NCBI GenBank assembly: GCA_023133515.1
Contig: JAGLWI010000002.1
Coordinates: 92,806-156,805, forward strand
Length of the DNA: 64,000 bases
Source of the DNA: Candidatus Babeliales bacterium
GTDB taxonomy: Bacteria; Babelota; Babeliae; Babelales; UASB340
Direction: 5' to 3'
The position numbers and the translations under genes were made by a program. Under the pieces are notes generated by a model, which saw nothing but the letters and a program-made list of their open reading frames with translations, searched no databases and had not been told where the DNA came from. Shown here in pieces: positions 1-8,589 of the stretch. Each line of letters opens with the position of its first letter. The stretch's first letter is position 1.

Positions 1-367
1 AATAAATTTTTGACTCTTTTAAATTATAAAAATTGATATTCCAAACTACAACCATAAAACAATTATCTTTATCTGTTTCAGAATAAGTTAATAAAAAATC
101 ATTTTCATTATGCCATTTAATATAATCAACAATATATGAATGCTTTTTTAAAACTACTACAAAATCGTTGTCTATGTTTGTTAATAAAACTTTACCGTCC
201 TCTAACGCAATTGCTCTAATATTTTTTTTTGTAGGATGTTTCTCTACACGATCAGGATGAGTTTTCATATAATCATGTAAATTAAAATTTTTCATAGAAA
301 AAAGAAAGATATTATTTGAAAAAATAAAAATTAGAAAAAATGATAACATAAGAAACTTTTTCTTCAT
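1..367 (-). CDS. Secreted WD40-repeat protein, 3' part missing at window edge
   Basis: The reading frame starts at ATG 367 and runs off the left edge of the window, giving about 122 residues. Residues 1-25 form a hydrophobic signal peptide beginning MKKKFLMLSFFLIFIF. The rest shows degenerate WD40 blades: an AIALEDGKVLLTN-type strand and a VDYIKWHNENDFLLTYSE...VVVWNINF unit, the same sequence style as the secreted WD40 proteins at 422, 42334, 61462 and 62456. It lies just upstream of nothing else on this strand within the window and follows the 422-1507 gene by 54 bases, so the two are probably one transcript. WD40 propellers are protein-interaction scaffolds; the partner is unknown. The missing C-terminus prevents counting blades. 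Confidence 0.75.
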   Translation of the reverse strand, partial: MKKKFLMLSFFLIFIFSNNIFLFSMKNFNLHDYMKTHPDRVEKHPTKKNIRAIALEDGKVLLTNIDNDFVVVLKKHSYIVDYIKWHNENDFLLTYSETDKDNCFMVVVWNINFYNLKESKIY

Positions 368-421
368 TTATCTACCTTTCTCTAATTAAATATTTAATCA
401 ATTATTTTTTATCAACCAAAA

Positions 422-1507
422 TTATCTTACAAATTTAATTTCAAATACAAGAACAGAACCATTATTCAACCCAATACATAAAAGCCACGGCTTATCTACA
501 TTCCAAGATAAACATCTAACATTACCTTCCAATTTTTCTAGTTTAGTCAAAATTTGTACTTTATCATTATAAGTATTCCATATCTTAACGCAATTTTCAT
601 TTTCACAAAATGTTGCTATTACATGTTCATATTTTGGATTCCAAGATACATGAGTTCTCCCAATATTATTTTTTTTAGAATTACTATGCATAAAAGAATT
701 AAAGCATTCTCCATTTTCACAATTCCATATTTCTATATTTCCATCAGGATAAGAAACTGCTAAAACATCTTTATTTTTATAGTTCCAATTAATATCAATA
801 AATTCAAAATGATTTTTATAATAACAATCGATTAACATTTTTACACATTTTCCATTTTTATAATTGAATATTCCTATTGAACCATCATTAAAAACTGTAG
901 CAAATAAATCTTGATTATTACAATTCCATGCCATTGACATTACATCTCTACGCTGCTTTATCAAATATATTAGTTTAATCATCATGTTATTTTTAATATT
1001 TTTAATGCTCCAAACCATTATATTTCTATTTAATGAATATGAACAAAATAAATTTTCAGAAGGATGTAATAATATATTTTTAACTTTTATAAGATGTAAT
1101 GAATGATTTAACATTTCTTCAACATGGAAATCAAAAACATGGAAATCATAATTCCAAATTTTTAAACGGGAAAAAGAATCAAATGTTATTAATTGATTAT
1201 TTGTACCTGCATACCAAGATAAAAAAACAAACTCACTTTTTTCATTTTCTTCTCCTGATGGTTCTATTTTATAAACTATCTTCTTATTTGTAACATTCCA
1301 AATTTCAATTTTATAATCAAAACCAATAGCTAATAGAATTTCATCATTTTTTTTATTCCATTTCAAAAATCTAATATCAGAATCACGAGATTTTTTATCC
1401 TTTAAAACAAAATAATTTATTCTTTTTATTTTTACACATTTTAAAAAATAAAAATTTGAAAAAATAAACAAAATAAATACTAAACTTGAAATTAAATTTC
1501 TTTTCAT
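422..1507 (-). CDS. Secreted WD40-repeat beta-propeller protein
   Basis: 361 residues. An N-terminal hydrophobic segment (about residues 5-22) is followed at once by a Cys-containing stretch (YFLKCVK), so it is a signal peptide or possibly a lipoprotein signal. At least six imperfect WD40 blades follow, recognisable by units such as NKDVLAVSYPDGNIEIWN, NVRCLSWNVDKP and HVIATFCENENCVKIWN (SWN...IWN spacing about 40-45 residues). Such a propeller would act as a binding platform outside the cytoplasm; no catalytic motif is visible. It is the first gene of a minus-strand pair with the truncated WD40 gene at 1-367, and a decayed third copy lies just upstream at 1576-1782. Paralogues elsewhere in the window make this a family expanded in this genome. 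Confidence 0.85.
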   Translation of the reverse strand: MKRNLISSLVFILFIFSNFYFLKCVKIKRINYFVLKDKKSRDSDIRFLKWNKKNDEILLAIGFDYKIEIWNVTNKKIVYKIEPSGEENEKSEFVFLSWYAGTNNQLITFDSFSRLKIWNYDFHVFDFHVEEMLNHSLHLIKVKNILLHPSENLFCSYSLNRNIMVWSIKNIKNNMMIKLIYLIKQRRDVMSMAWNCNNQDLFATVFNDGSIGIFNYKNGKCVKMLIDCYYKNHFEFIDINWNYKNKDVLAVSYPDGNIEIWNCENGECFNSFMHSNSKKNNIGRTHVSWNPKYEHVIATFCENENCVKIWNTYNDKVQILTKLEKLEGNVRCLSWNVDKPWLLCIGLNNGSVLVFEIKFVR

Positions 1508-1575
1508 ACTATTAAAATTTCAAAAACCAAACTAAATTATATTAATAATAAAAAAACAAATATTTAATAAAAAAA

Positions 1576-1782
1576 TTAAATATCAAATTCAATTATTTTA
1601 ACAATATTTTTAGTAACAGAACCAACAACCAAAATATACTTTTTTGAATATCAAGAAAGAAAACTAACTAAACTATTATCATTATTAGCATATACTTTGA
1701 CTTCGCACAAGCACATTTTATCATCATCAATATTCCATATTTTAATATTTCCACAATCACATGCTAGTGAATAATTTCTCAT
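1576..1782 (-). pseudogene. Decayed WD40 gene fragment with in-frame TGA
   Basis: Reading the minus strand from 1782 gives 43 codons of a WD40 blade (LACDCGNIKIWNIDDDKMC...VSFLS), then TGA at 1653-1651 (codon 44), then a further 24 codons (YSKKYILVVG...) up to TAA at 1576. In intact paralogues the blade reads LSW followed by variable residues and an LAVG-type strand, so the TGA sits exactly where TGG (Trp) is expected. There is no signal peptide and no upstream extension, because another stop lies eight codons before the ATG. It is best read as the remnant of a third WD40 gene in this cluster, now untranslated or making only a short peptide. Confidence 0.6.
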
Positions 1783-1890
1783 GATGCAAAAGATAACACT
1801 ATTTCAAAAAAACAAAAAAATGTTAACAATAAAACTTAATATGTCATATTCTAGTGATGTAACTTTACTTTATTAAATTAAGGATATTTT

Positions 1891-2316
1891 ATGAAAATTT
1901 TATCTTTAGATCTTGGAGACCAATGGATTGGAAGTGCAATATCAGATTCACTTGGTATAACTTGCCGCCCATTAAAAACAATTAAATCTGACGAATTAAA
2001 TTCTTTTCTAGAAAAAATCTTAAAAGAAGAAAACATAAAAAAAGTTGTTGTAGGACTTCCAATAACAATAAAAGGAAAAGAAAGCGAACAAACCAAAAAA
2101 GTTAAAACTAAAGCATTAGAATTAAAAAAACAATTTTACATAATCAACGATAAAAAAATCGAATGGATATTGTGGGATGAAAGATTAAGCAGCAAAAGAG
2201 CCGATCATTTAAAAAAAACGCTTAAATCTAAAAAAGCAAAACAAGAAAATCATTCAATAGCTGCGGCTTTTATCCTTCAGAGCTACCTTGATAGCCTTGT
2301 ATTCGACATAAAATAA
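1891..2316 (+). CDS. ruvX: Putative Holliday junction resolvase / pre-16S rRNA nuclease (YqgF/RuvX)
   Basis: 141 residues, the normal size of the YqgF/RuvX family of RNase H-fold nucleases, which act in 16S rRNA 5'-end maturation or junction resolution. The N-terminal block LSLDLGDQWIGSAISDSLG matches the family start with the first acidic ligand at D7. The VVVGLPIT block (residues 52-59) and WDERLSS block (E97) are present. In the last motif, where most members have an Asp before the AA-ILQ-YLD helix, this protein has His121 (ENHSIAAAFILQSYLD). The gene is preceded by AAGGATATTTT-ATG and is not tightly linked to its neighbours. Confidence 0.9.
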   Translation: MKILSLDLGDQWIGSAISDSLGITCRPLKTIKSDELNSFLEKILKEENIKKVVVGLPITIKGKESEQTKKVKTKALELKKQFYIINDKKIEWILWDERLSSKRADHLKKTLKSKKAKQENHSIAAAFILQSYLDSLVFDIK

Positions 2317-2492
2317 AACCCTTACTCTTGATTCTATCTCCCAAAACATATTTTGCCATATATTTTTTTAAAGCATTGTTATTATCAAAAAAAATCTTCT
2401 TTTGCAATTTACTAAAAAATGTTTAAATTGATAAAAAAAGAAGTAAGGATACATTTAAAGTATTTTAAATAGATAAAGGAGGGTATAAAATT

Positions 2493-2675
2493 ATGAAGTG
2501 CCCGAAGTGCGATGGTTTAATGGTGTTACAATCGTTCTTTGACCACTTTATAAACTTTGAAGGTTGGAAATGCCTAAATTGTGGTAAAATTATAGAAAAA
2601 AAAGAGAACACTATTAAAGATAACGCTTTTAGCATATTTTATCAACACCAAAAGATAAAAAAACAAAACAACTAA
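2493..2675 (+). CDS. Small zinc-ribbon protein
   Basis: 60 residues. Two Cys pairs, CPKC at residues 3-6 and CLNC at 27-30, separated by about 20 residues, form a zinc ribbon; the tail is Lys/Asn-rich. The start is well set by a strong AAAGGAGGG ribosome-binding site at 2476-2484. The stop is followed after two bases by the ATG of tsaB, so the two genes are translationally linked. Small zinc ribbons of this type often bind nucleic acid or regulate transcription, but nothing in the sequence specifies the role. Confidence 0.8.
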   Translation: MKCPKCDGLMVLQSFFDHFINFEGWKCLNCGKIIEKKENTIKDNAFSIFYQHQKIKKQNN

Positions 2676-2677
2676 AA

Positions 2678-3430
2678 ATGAACATCCCAATTTTTTTAAG
2701 CATCCAAGGTAGTTATAACAAATTACAAATATCATTATTTAAAGGAGATATTTGTTATAAATCAATAACCGAAAATAATAGATTAGCAAGTAGCATCTTA
2801 ATTCCATTAATAAAAAATCTTTTAAATAAAAATTCAATAGAACTTTCAAAAATTAAATTTATTGGTGTTGATCAGGGACCTGGAGCCTTCACTTCATTGC
2901 GTGTCATAATATCAACTATCAATGGAATAAGTTTTTCAAGCAAAATTCCATTGATAGGAATAGATGGTCTTGATGCCTTGGCACAAGAAACAATCACAGA
3001 TCGTAAATCAAATCAAAATAAATCACAAATTCTTATTCCACTTCTTAATGCATACAATAACGAAGTTTATTATGCCTTTTATAAAATTTCTGAAAATAAA
3101 AAATTAGAACTTTTAAAAAATTTAAAAAATTTTAAAGGATATAAAAAAATAGATATGTTATTGGAACAAATAAAAATCAACTTTCCAAATCAATCACTAC
3201 TTTTTAGTGGAAATGGAACTGAATTACATAAAAACCTTATTCAAAAAAAATTTGAAAATCAAAAAATAACAATTGCTAAAAATGATACCTGCTCTTCAAA
3301 ACAAATTGCCAAAATGGCTCTTGAAAAATATCAAAAAAAAGAAGGGCTCAAATATAAATTGTATCCGTTATATTTAAAGTCTCAACATTTTGCAATAAGA
3401 TCACTGCCACATACTTCTAACACTTCCTAA
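2678..3430 (+). CDS. tsaB: tRNA N6-threonylcarbamoyladenosine (t6A) biosynthesis protein TsaB
   Basis: 250 residues. TsaB is the dimerising partner of TsaD in the complex that makes t6A37 on ANN-decoding tRNAs. The ASKHA-type fold is seen in the N-terminal strand IFLSIQGSYNKLQISL, the I-GVDQGPGAFTSLRV block (the family G-GPGSFTGLR signature) and the following IDGLDALAQE segment. Length is usual. It begins two bases after the zinc-ribbon gene, and its last 30 bases overlap the 3' end of the convergent rsmE. No tsaD, tsaC or tsaE lies in this window. Confidence 0.9.
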   Translation: MNIPIFLSIQGSYNKLQISLFKGDICYKSITENNRLASSILIPLIKNLLNKNSIELSKIKFIGVDQGPGAFTSLRVIISTINGISFSSKIPLIGIDGLDALAQETITDRKSNQNKSQILIPLLNAYNNEVYYAFYKISENKKLELLKNLKNFKGYKKIDMLLEQIKINFPNQSLLFSGNGTELHKNLIQKKFENQKITIAKNDTCSSKQIAKMALEKYQKKEGLKYKLYPLYLKSQHFAIRSLPHTSNTS

Positions 3431-4174
3431 GCCAACCGATATTGCTTCAACTGAACGTAATGTGGTTGGTGTAAGTTTGTAAAATTCAAAAGAATGATTT
3501 TTCAAAAGTTCAAGCTCTTGATCTGTAAAACCACCTTCTGGACCAAACATTAAAACAAGTTTTTTTATTAATTTTTCATGCAAGTTTTTAAGTAAATCAA
3601 ATAACGGCATACCGTTAGTATCAAAAACAACTTTTTTAATATTTTTATTTTGAACGATTTTTAAAAAATTTGATAACTCCATAGAAGTATTCAATTGTGG
3701 TATAAAAAAATTCTTAGACTGCTCACAAGCAGAAATAATTATTTTTGATAGTCTGTTATTTTCTTTTATATCACCAAATCTTCTTTTAACTTTCTCAGTT
3801 TCTATAGGATTTATTTGACTTACTCCTATTGAAGATGCTGTATAAACAATATTTTCAAATGAACTTTTTTTTAACATAGAAGGACAAAAAATAATCTGGG
3901 GACTTAGTGGTTTATTTTTATTAATCTTTAAAATTTTTGCAAAAATGATATTTTCTTTTTCAAAACTTTTTTCAAGTAAAACAAGCTCAGTATTTATATT
4001 TTTATCGAATAAAATAAAATGTTCATCACATTTTAATCTTAAAATATGAAACAACCTTTTATACAAAATTTTATTTTTGCAAACAAAATCCTGATCAACT
4101 TTTAAATTAAGGATAAGATCAGAAAAGTTTTCAAAATATATTGAAAAAAGATGTTTATCTTTTTTATTTTTCAT
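3401..4174 (-). CDS. rsmE: 16S rRNA m3U1498 methyltransferase RsmE
   Basis: 257 residues, typical for RsmE, a SPOUT-class (trefoil knot) SAM-dependent methyltransferase that modifies U1498 in 16S rRNA. The N-terminal PUA-like part (KILYKRLFHILRLKCDEHFILFD) is followed by the SPOUT domain with the diagnostic MFGPEGGFTDQELELL motif and the C-terminal LTPTTLRSVEAISVGLGSV block that forms the knot. Start ATG at 4174. The gene is convergent with tsaB and overlaps it by 30 bases, a sign of strong compaction. Confidence 0.93.
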   Translation of the reverse strand: MKNKKDKHLFSIYFENFSDLILNLKVDQDFVCKNKILYKRLFHILRLKCDEHFILFDKNINTELVLLEKSFEKENIIFAKILKINKNKPLSPQIIFCPSMLKKSSFENIVYTASSIGVSQINPIETEKVKRRFGDIKENNRLSKIIISACEQSKNFFIPQLNTSMELSNFLKIVQNKNIKKVVFDTNGMPLFDLLKNLHEKLIKKLVLMFGPEGGFTDQELELLKNHSFEFYKLTPTTLRSVEAISVGLGSVRSMWQ

Positions 4175-4193
4175 AAAATTTAGAATTTAAAGA

Positions 4194-4577
4194 TCACCAT
4201 AATAAGGGAACAAGATTCCACAAAACATATAAACTAATCAATGTACCACCTACCGATAAGTAGATTTTTTCATTATTCTTAAAATGATTAATTAGAGTCT
4301 CCTTTAACATTCCTGATTTTAATTTAAGTGCAAAAAAGATTAATGCCAATTTATCTTTCAAAGTCAAATCTTTATCAACATCTTCCGAAAGATCTGAAAA
4401 ATCCAAACTATCTAAACAATCTAAAAATTCTTCTTCCAACTCTAAATCTGAAAATAAATTCTTTTCTAAAATTTGTTCCTCTTTTTTCTCATCTTTTAAT
4501 TCTATTTTTTCTAAACAAAAAATAGAATTAAACAATAAAAAACCAAGTAAACCTAAAAATAATAACTTTTTTTTCAT
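4194..4577 (-). CDS. Small exported acidic protein with C-terminal membrane segment
   Basis: 127 residues, no family recognised. Residues 1-21 form a signal peptide (MKKKLLFLGLLGFLLFNSIFC), whose final Cys could be a lipid-attachment or cleavage site. Residues 22-70 are highly acidic (runs of E, D and L such as DLELEEEFLDCLDSLDFSDLSED). A hydrophobic helix at about residues 107-126 ends the protein. It lies 19 bases upstream of rsmE on the same strand and may share its transcript. The layout (signal, acidic linker, C-terminal anchor) suggests a small envelope protein. Confidence 0.7.
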   Translation of the reverse strand: MKKKLLFLGLLGFLLFNSIFCLEKIELKDEKKEEQILEKNLFSDLELEEEFLDCLDSLDFSDLSEDVDKDLTLKDKLALIFFALKLKSGMLKETLINHFKNNEKIYLSVGGTLISLYVLWNLVPLLW

Positions 4578-4735
4578 AATAATAAATCCTTTTTCTATCT
4601 CAAACTAAACCTTGCAAAATATTCATTTATTTACAAAACTCTATCAAAAAGGCTGCCATTAGAACACAATTAGTGTAACAAAAAATAAAACTTATAAAAA
4701 TATCATATTTATATAATAAAAAAAGGAATCCCAAA

Positions 4736-6349
4736 ATGCCCAAAAATAAAAAAGAACCACCTACGATACTTATAATTTTGGATGGTTTTGGATATAGAAA
4801 AGAAGAGAGTGGTAATGCGGTTAAAGCTGCCAACATGCCAAATTGGAAAAAATGGCTCAAAATTTATCCAAGTACTCTGCTAAACGCTTCGGGAGAAGCT
4901 GTTGGTCTCATGCCTTTCTATATGGGAAACTCTGAAGTTGGCCATACATGTTTAGGAAGTGGAAGAATTGTAAAAACAGCCCTTATAAAATTTCATGAAG
5001 CGGTTATGGATGGAAGTTTTTTTAAAAATAAAATGCTTCTAGAAAATTTTAAAAAAATAAAAAAACATAATTCTTCTCTACATCTTATGGGATTAATTTC
5101 TGACGCCGGAGTTCATAGTCATCAAGAAAATCTTTATTCTATTTTAAAACTTGTGCATAAAAATGGTTTGAAAAAAGTTTTTATTCACGCCTTTTTAGAT
5201 GGAAGAGATACCCCTCCAAAATCGGCAAAAAAATTTTTAATGGCTCTAGAAAATCTTTGTCGCCAACTAGATTGTGGTCAAATTGCCAGTTTACATGGAA
5301 GATTTTATGCCATGGACCGAGATAATAATTGGGAAAGAACCAAAAAGTCTTATGATGTTTTATGTAAAGCTCCTCATGATTTTAAATCAGAAAGTTGGCA
5401 AAATGAAATTGAAAAATCTTATCTAAATGAAATTACAGATGAATTTTTTGAACCACATCTACTATTAAAAGATGGAATTATTAAAAAAGAAGATGGTATA
5501 TTCTTTTTTAACTTTAGACCAGACAGGGCAAATCAGATAACAGAACCATTTATAAATCCTAATTTCGACAAATTTAAAACAGAACAACTCAATTCTACAA
5601 CAAGTTCACTTTCATTTTTTGTAACAACCACAAGATATAAAAAAGAATTTGAAAAATTTAACAATCAAATTCTTTTTGAAAAAGAAAAAATAGAACATAC
5701 TCTTCTGGATGAAATCTCAGAACAAACATTTGGTAAAAAAATTTTTGTAATTGCTGAAACCGAAAAATATGCACACGTAACATATTTTTTTAGAGGAATG
5801 GTAGAAAAACGATTACCAAACGAAAGTTTTACTTTAATTCCATCAATTAAAGTAAAAAATTATATAAATCATCCAAAAATGTCTGCAGAAAAAATTACTA
5901 ATTCAATTTTAGAATCATTAAAAACAGATCCTGCCTATTTTTATCTTGTAAATTATGCTAATCCAGATATGGTCGGCCATTCAGGAAATTTTAATGCAAC
6001 AGTAAAAGCATGTGAATTTTTAGATAAACAATTAGCTGAACTTTATAAACAAGTTATAGAAAAGCAAAATGGAACAATTTTCATAACAAGTGATCATGGA
6101 AATGCAGAAGAAATGATAGATGTTAAAACTGGCAAACCAAAAACCTCACACACAAATAACCCAGTAATTTTTATAATAATTAATAAATCTTCGCCAAGAC
6201 TTCGATTCATAAATAAAAAACTTAAAACAAATAAAAAAGAAATTCAATATGATAAGCCCACATTGAGCATCGCCAATATCGCTCCAACAATTTTGAAATA
6301 CTTAGGATTAAAAATTCCAAAAGAAATGATACAAAAAACAATTTTTTAA
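4736..6349 (+). CDS. gpmI: 2,3-bisphosphoglycerate-independent phosphoglycerate mutase
   Basis: 537 residues. This alkaline-phosphatase-superfamily, Mn-dependent enzyme interconverts 3- and 2-phosphoglycerate in lower glycolysis. The N-terminal metal site is ILIILDGFGYRKE; the catalytic Ser lies in YMGNSEVGH. HAFLDGRDTPP, FNFRPDRANQI, AETEKYAHVTYFFRG and FITSDHGNAEEM are all present, so both metal sites and the substrate site are intact. Insertions rich in Lys/Asn near residues 490-515 are in line with the base composition. Start ATG 4736 follows AAAAGGAATCCCAAA. Confidence 0.96.
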   Translation: MPKNKKEPPTILIILDGFGYRKEESGNAVKAANMPNWKKWLKIYPSTLLNASGEAVGLMPFYMGNSEVGHTCLGSGRIVKTALIKFHEAVMDGSFFKNKMLLENFKKIKKHNSSLHLMGLISDAGVHSHQENLYSILKLVHKNGLKKVFIHAFLDGRDTPPKSAKKFLMALENLCRQLDCGQIASLHGRFYAMDRDNNWERTKKSYDVLCKAPHDFKSESWQNEIEKSYLNEITDEFFEPHLLLKDGIIKKEDGIFFFNFRPDRANQITEPFINPNFDKFKTEQLNSTTSSLSFFVTTTRYKKEFEKFNNQILFEKEKIEHTLLDEISEQTFGKKIFVIAETEKYAHVTYFFRGMVEKRLPNESFTLIPSIKVKNYINHPKMSAEKITNSILESLKTDPAYFYLVNYANPDMVGHSGNFNATVKACEFLDKQLAELYKQVIEKQNGTIFITSDHGNAEEMIDVKTGKPKTSHTNNPVIFIIINKSSPRLRFINKKLKTNKKEIQYDKPTLSIANIAPTILKYLGLKIPKEMIQKTIF

Positions 6350-6437
6350 AATAAATAACATATTGAAAAACAAAAAAAATAATGTTATTGTTCTGTTTTT
6401 AACATAACATCTTTATAATTTGTTTGGGGGATTCTGG

Positions 6438-7952
6438 GTGAAAAAATCATTTCAACATGTTATTTTAATATTTTTTTCTATAATCTTTTGTATAACATTT
6501 ACAACATATATTAATTCATCATTATTATATAAAAATCACCAAAAAGTAATCAATTTTTATGACATCAAAAAACTTGAATACATCATAGAACCAAAATTTG
6601 AAAAAAATTCTACAAAACTTAATGTAGATTTGTATATTGAATTAAAAAATAAGCCCAATATTCTAAATATGCTCTATCTACATATTCCAAATAAATTTGG
6701 TTTTGCTGAAAATTTACATCGTGATATAAAAAATTTAAACATTGTAGAATCAGAAGCAATAATAGTTCATACTAACGAACCTTATACTAAAATAATAAAA
6801 AATATTTTAACAAATATTATTCATATAAATTACACAGTAACTTGTTCTGTAAAAAATCTAAAAAATATGAATGGACAAAATGATTACTATAGACCAATAC
6901 TTACCAAAAACTATTTTCATCTTATTGGATATAATTTTATAGTTTTCCCATGTTGGAAATATGAAAATCAGAAAAGATACTATACTGAAAATGATAACCT
7001 AAATATCATATTAAAATGGAAAAACATGCCCACAAATTGGAAATTCGCAAATAGCCACGGGATAAATAATCCAGAACAAAATCTTTTCATATCTATAAGC
7101 AATTTTATTTACTCAATTTATATTGCAGGAGATTTTATAATTAAAAAGTTTACTTGTAAAAATTATCCAGTTTTTTTGGTTATGCTCGGAAAATCTTCTT
7201 TTCAATATAAAGAATTTGTAGAAATAGCAAAAAAAGCAATTAATACACAAAGAGAATTTTGGAATGATTATAATTTTCCACACTTTCTAATTACGATACT
7301 ACCATTAGGCAAAAATCATAACTATGGAGGAGTTAGCCTTTTAAATTCATCTGTAATATTTCTAGGTGAAAAAAAAGAACTAAAATCCATAGATTCAATC
7401 TATTGCATTAATCATGAATGTTTTCATACATGGAATAAAGGCAAAATTGCTAATTATACGCTTCCATGGTTTTCTGAAGGTTTTACAGATTACTATGCGT
7501 ATAATTTTGCATTAAATACAAAATTGCTAACATTCCACCAATACATAAATATATATAACAAAACTTTATATAATCTTTATATATCTTCTTTTAAAGATGA
7601 AAAATTTCCATATTATCTTGGCCATGTTTTAGCTCACAATTGGAACTCAAAAATAAAAAATAAAACAAATGGCAAATTTTCACTAGATAATATAATGCAT
7701 GACATTATTAACAAATCAAAAAACAATAACAAAAAAATTACTACAAAACTAATAAACGATATAATTAAAAATTATATTAAAGAAGGAATAAATGAAGATA
7801 TAAAAAAATATATTGAAAAAAAACAAACAATAATTCCAGATAAAAATGCCCTAGGATCATGTTACACTTTAAATTGGATCAAAATAAAAAAAGGAAATAA
7901 AGAATTTGATATTCCACAATATATCCTAAAAAGTAATCCCCTTATTTATTAA
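6438..7952 (+). CDS. Membrane-anchored M61-like zinc metallopeptidase
   Basis: 504 residues from a GTG start at 6438, chosen because a strong GGGGGA ribosome-binding site (6426-6431) sits just before it; a TTG at 6420 in the same frame lacks one. An N-terminal hydrophobic segment (residues 5-25) is a signal peptide or anchor. The catalytic core is HECFHTWN (H326, E327, H330), followed by LPWFSEGFTDYYAYN, where E347 is the expected third zinc ligand; this pair of motifs is characteristic of family M61 (glycyl aminopeptidase-type gluzincins). No PDZ domain is evident at the C-terminus, unlike many bacterial members. Likely a periplasmic or surface peptidase. Confidence 0.82.
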   Translation: MKKSFQHVILIFFSIIFCITFTTYINSSLLYKNHQKVINFYDIKKLEYIIEPKFEKNSTKLNVDLYIELKNKPNILNMLYLHIPNKFGFAENLHRDIKNLNIVESEAIIVHTNEPYTKIIKNILTNIIHINYTVTCSVKNLKNMNGQNDYYRPILTKNYFHLIGYNFIVFPCWKYENQKRYYTENDNLNIILKWKNMPTNWKFANSHGINNPEQNLFISISNFIYSIYIAGDFIIKKFTCKNYPVFLVMLGKSSFQYKEFVEIAKKAINTQREFWNDYNFPHFLITILPLGKNHNYGGVSLLNSSVIFLGEKKELKSIDSIYCINHECFHTWNKGKIANYTLPWFSEGFTDYYAYNFALNTKLLTFHQYINIYNKTLYNLYISSFKDEKFPYYLGHVLAHNWNSKIKNKTNGKFSLDNIMHDIINKSKNNNKKITTKLINDIIKNYIKEGINEDIKKYIEKKQTIIPDKNALGSCYTLNWIKIKKGNKEFDIPQYILKSNPLIY

Positions 7953-8006
7953 AAAAACCAATAAAAACTATAAATTTTCACGCTTTTACCCTTAAAATCA
8001 ACTTTA

Positions 8007-8035
8007 TTGCAATATTCACAAAATGATGATATCAT
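8007..8035 (+). promoter_or_regulatory. Possible sigma-70-type promoter for the RRM protein gene
   Basis: TTGCAA (8007-8012) and TATCAT (8030-8035) are separated by exactly 17 bases, in the 215-bp gap before the RNA-binding protein. It implies a 5' leader of roughly 125 nt. In DNA this AT-rich such matches arise easily, so this is only a candidate. Confidence 0.3.
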
Positions 8036-8112
8036 GATAAAAGTTAAAAATGAGATGGTTTTTAAAGGAATATCCTAAAATAATCTTTAAACTTTTTACT
8101 AATGATAGTTAA

Positions 8113-8130
8113 AGTTCCAACTATGGAACT
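8113..8130 (+). promoter_or_regulatory. Perfect hairpin in the 5' leader of the RRM gene
   Basis: AGTTCCA (8113-8119), loop ACTA, TGGAACT (8124-8130) form a perfect 7-bp stem 25 bases upstream of the AAAGGA ribosome-binding site. RRM proteins of this small type often regulate their own messages, so this could be a binding site; that role is inferred. Confidence 0.35.
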
Positions 8131-8167
8131 GGTGTATTTTTTTATTTATTTTTCAAAGGACTTTTTT

Positions 8168-8479
8168 ATGAATATTTACGTAGGCAATTTGTCTTACGAC
8201 GTAACAGAAGAAGAGCTAAAAGAAAAGTTTGAAGCTTTTGGACCTGTTGTTTCAGCTCGAATTATTACAGACAAATTTAGCGGAAAACCAAAAGGATTTG
8301 CTTTTGTTGAAATGGCAAACCAAAATGATGCTCAATCTGCAGTTGATGGTTTAGATGGACAAGAATTAAAGGGAAGAAAACTTAAAGTTAACAAAGCCCA
8401 TGATCGTCCTAGTAGACCACCACGTGGTTCATTTGGTGGACCAAGTGCAGGTGGTAGCAGAGGAAGAGGTCGATATTAA
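8168..8479 (+). CDS. Small RRM-type RNA-binding protein (glycine-rich tail)
   Basis: 103 residues from ATG 8168, chosen because AAAGGA (8155-8160) precedes it and the RRM starts immediately. A single RRM fills residues 1-80, with RNP2 (IYVGNLSY) near the N-terminus and RNP1 (KGFAFVEM) near residues 40-47. The tail (residues 80-103) is rich in Arg, Gly, Ser and Pro. Such cold-shock-type RRM proteins are common in cyanobacteria and some other bacteria and act as RNA chaperones or regulators. A strong terminator follows. Confidence 0.93.
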   Translation: MNIYVGNLSYDVTEEELKEKFEAFGPVVSARIITDKFSGKPKGFAFVEMANQNDAQSAVDGLDGQELKGRKLKVNKAHDRPSRPPRGSFGGPSAGGSRGRGRY

Positions 8480-8516
8480 ATAATTGATATTAAATAATTA
8501 TTAAATATAATTTTTT

Positions 8517-8556
8517 AGCCCCGATTTTTTATTTTAAAAAATCGGGGCTAAATTTT
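8517..8556. terminator. Bidirectional intrinsic terminator
   Basis: AGCCCCGATTTTTT (8517-8530) and AAAAAATCGGGGCT (8536-8549) form a perfect 14-bp stem with a 5-nt loop and A/T tracts on both sides. It sits between the convergent RRM gene and the ATAD3-like gene and can serve both. Confidence 0.9.
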
Positions 8557-8589
8557 TATCAATACTTTTTATTAATTTTTCATACTAAT

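Noticed and set aside
1576-1782. Possible use of TGA as a Trp codon, suggested by LS(TGA)YSKK in the WD40 remnant
   Set aside because: truA, aspS, the ABC ATPase gene and the GH15 gene end in TGA with sensible family ends, and all intact WD40 genes use TGG for Trp. The remnant also lacks a signal peptide and an N-terminus.
4627-4860. Minus-strand hydrophobic frame before gpmI
   Set aside because: More than half lies antisense to the conserved start of gpmI, and it has no ribosome-binding site.
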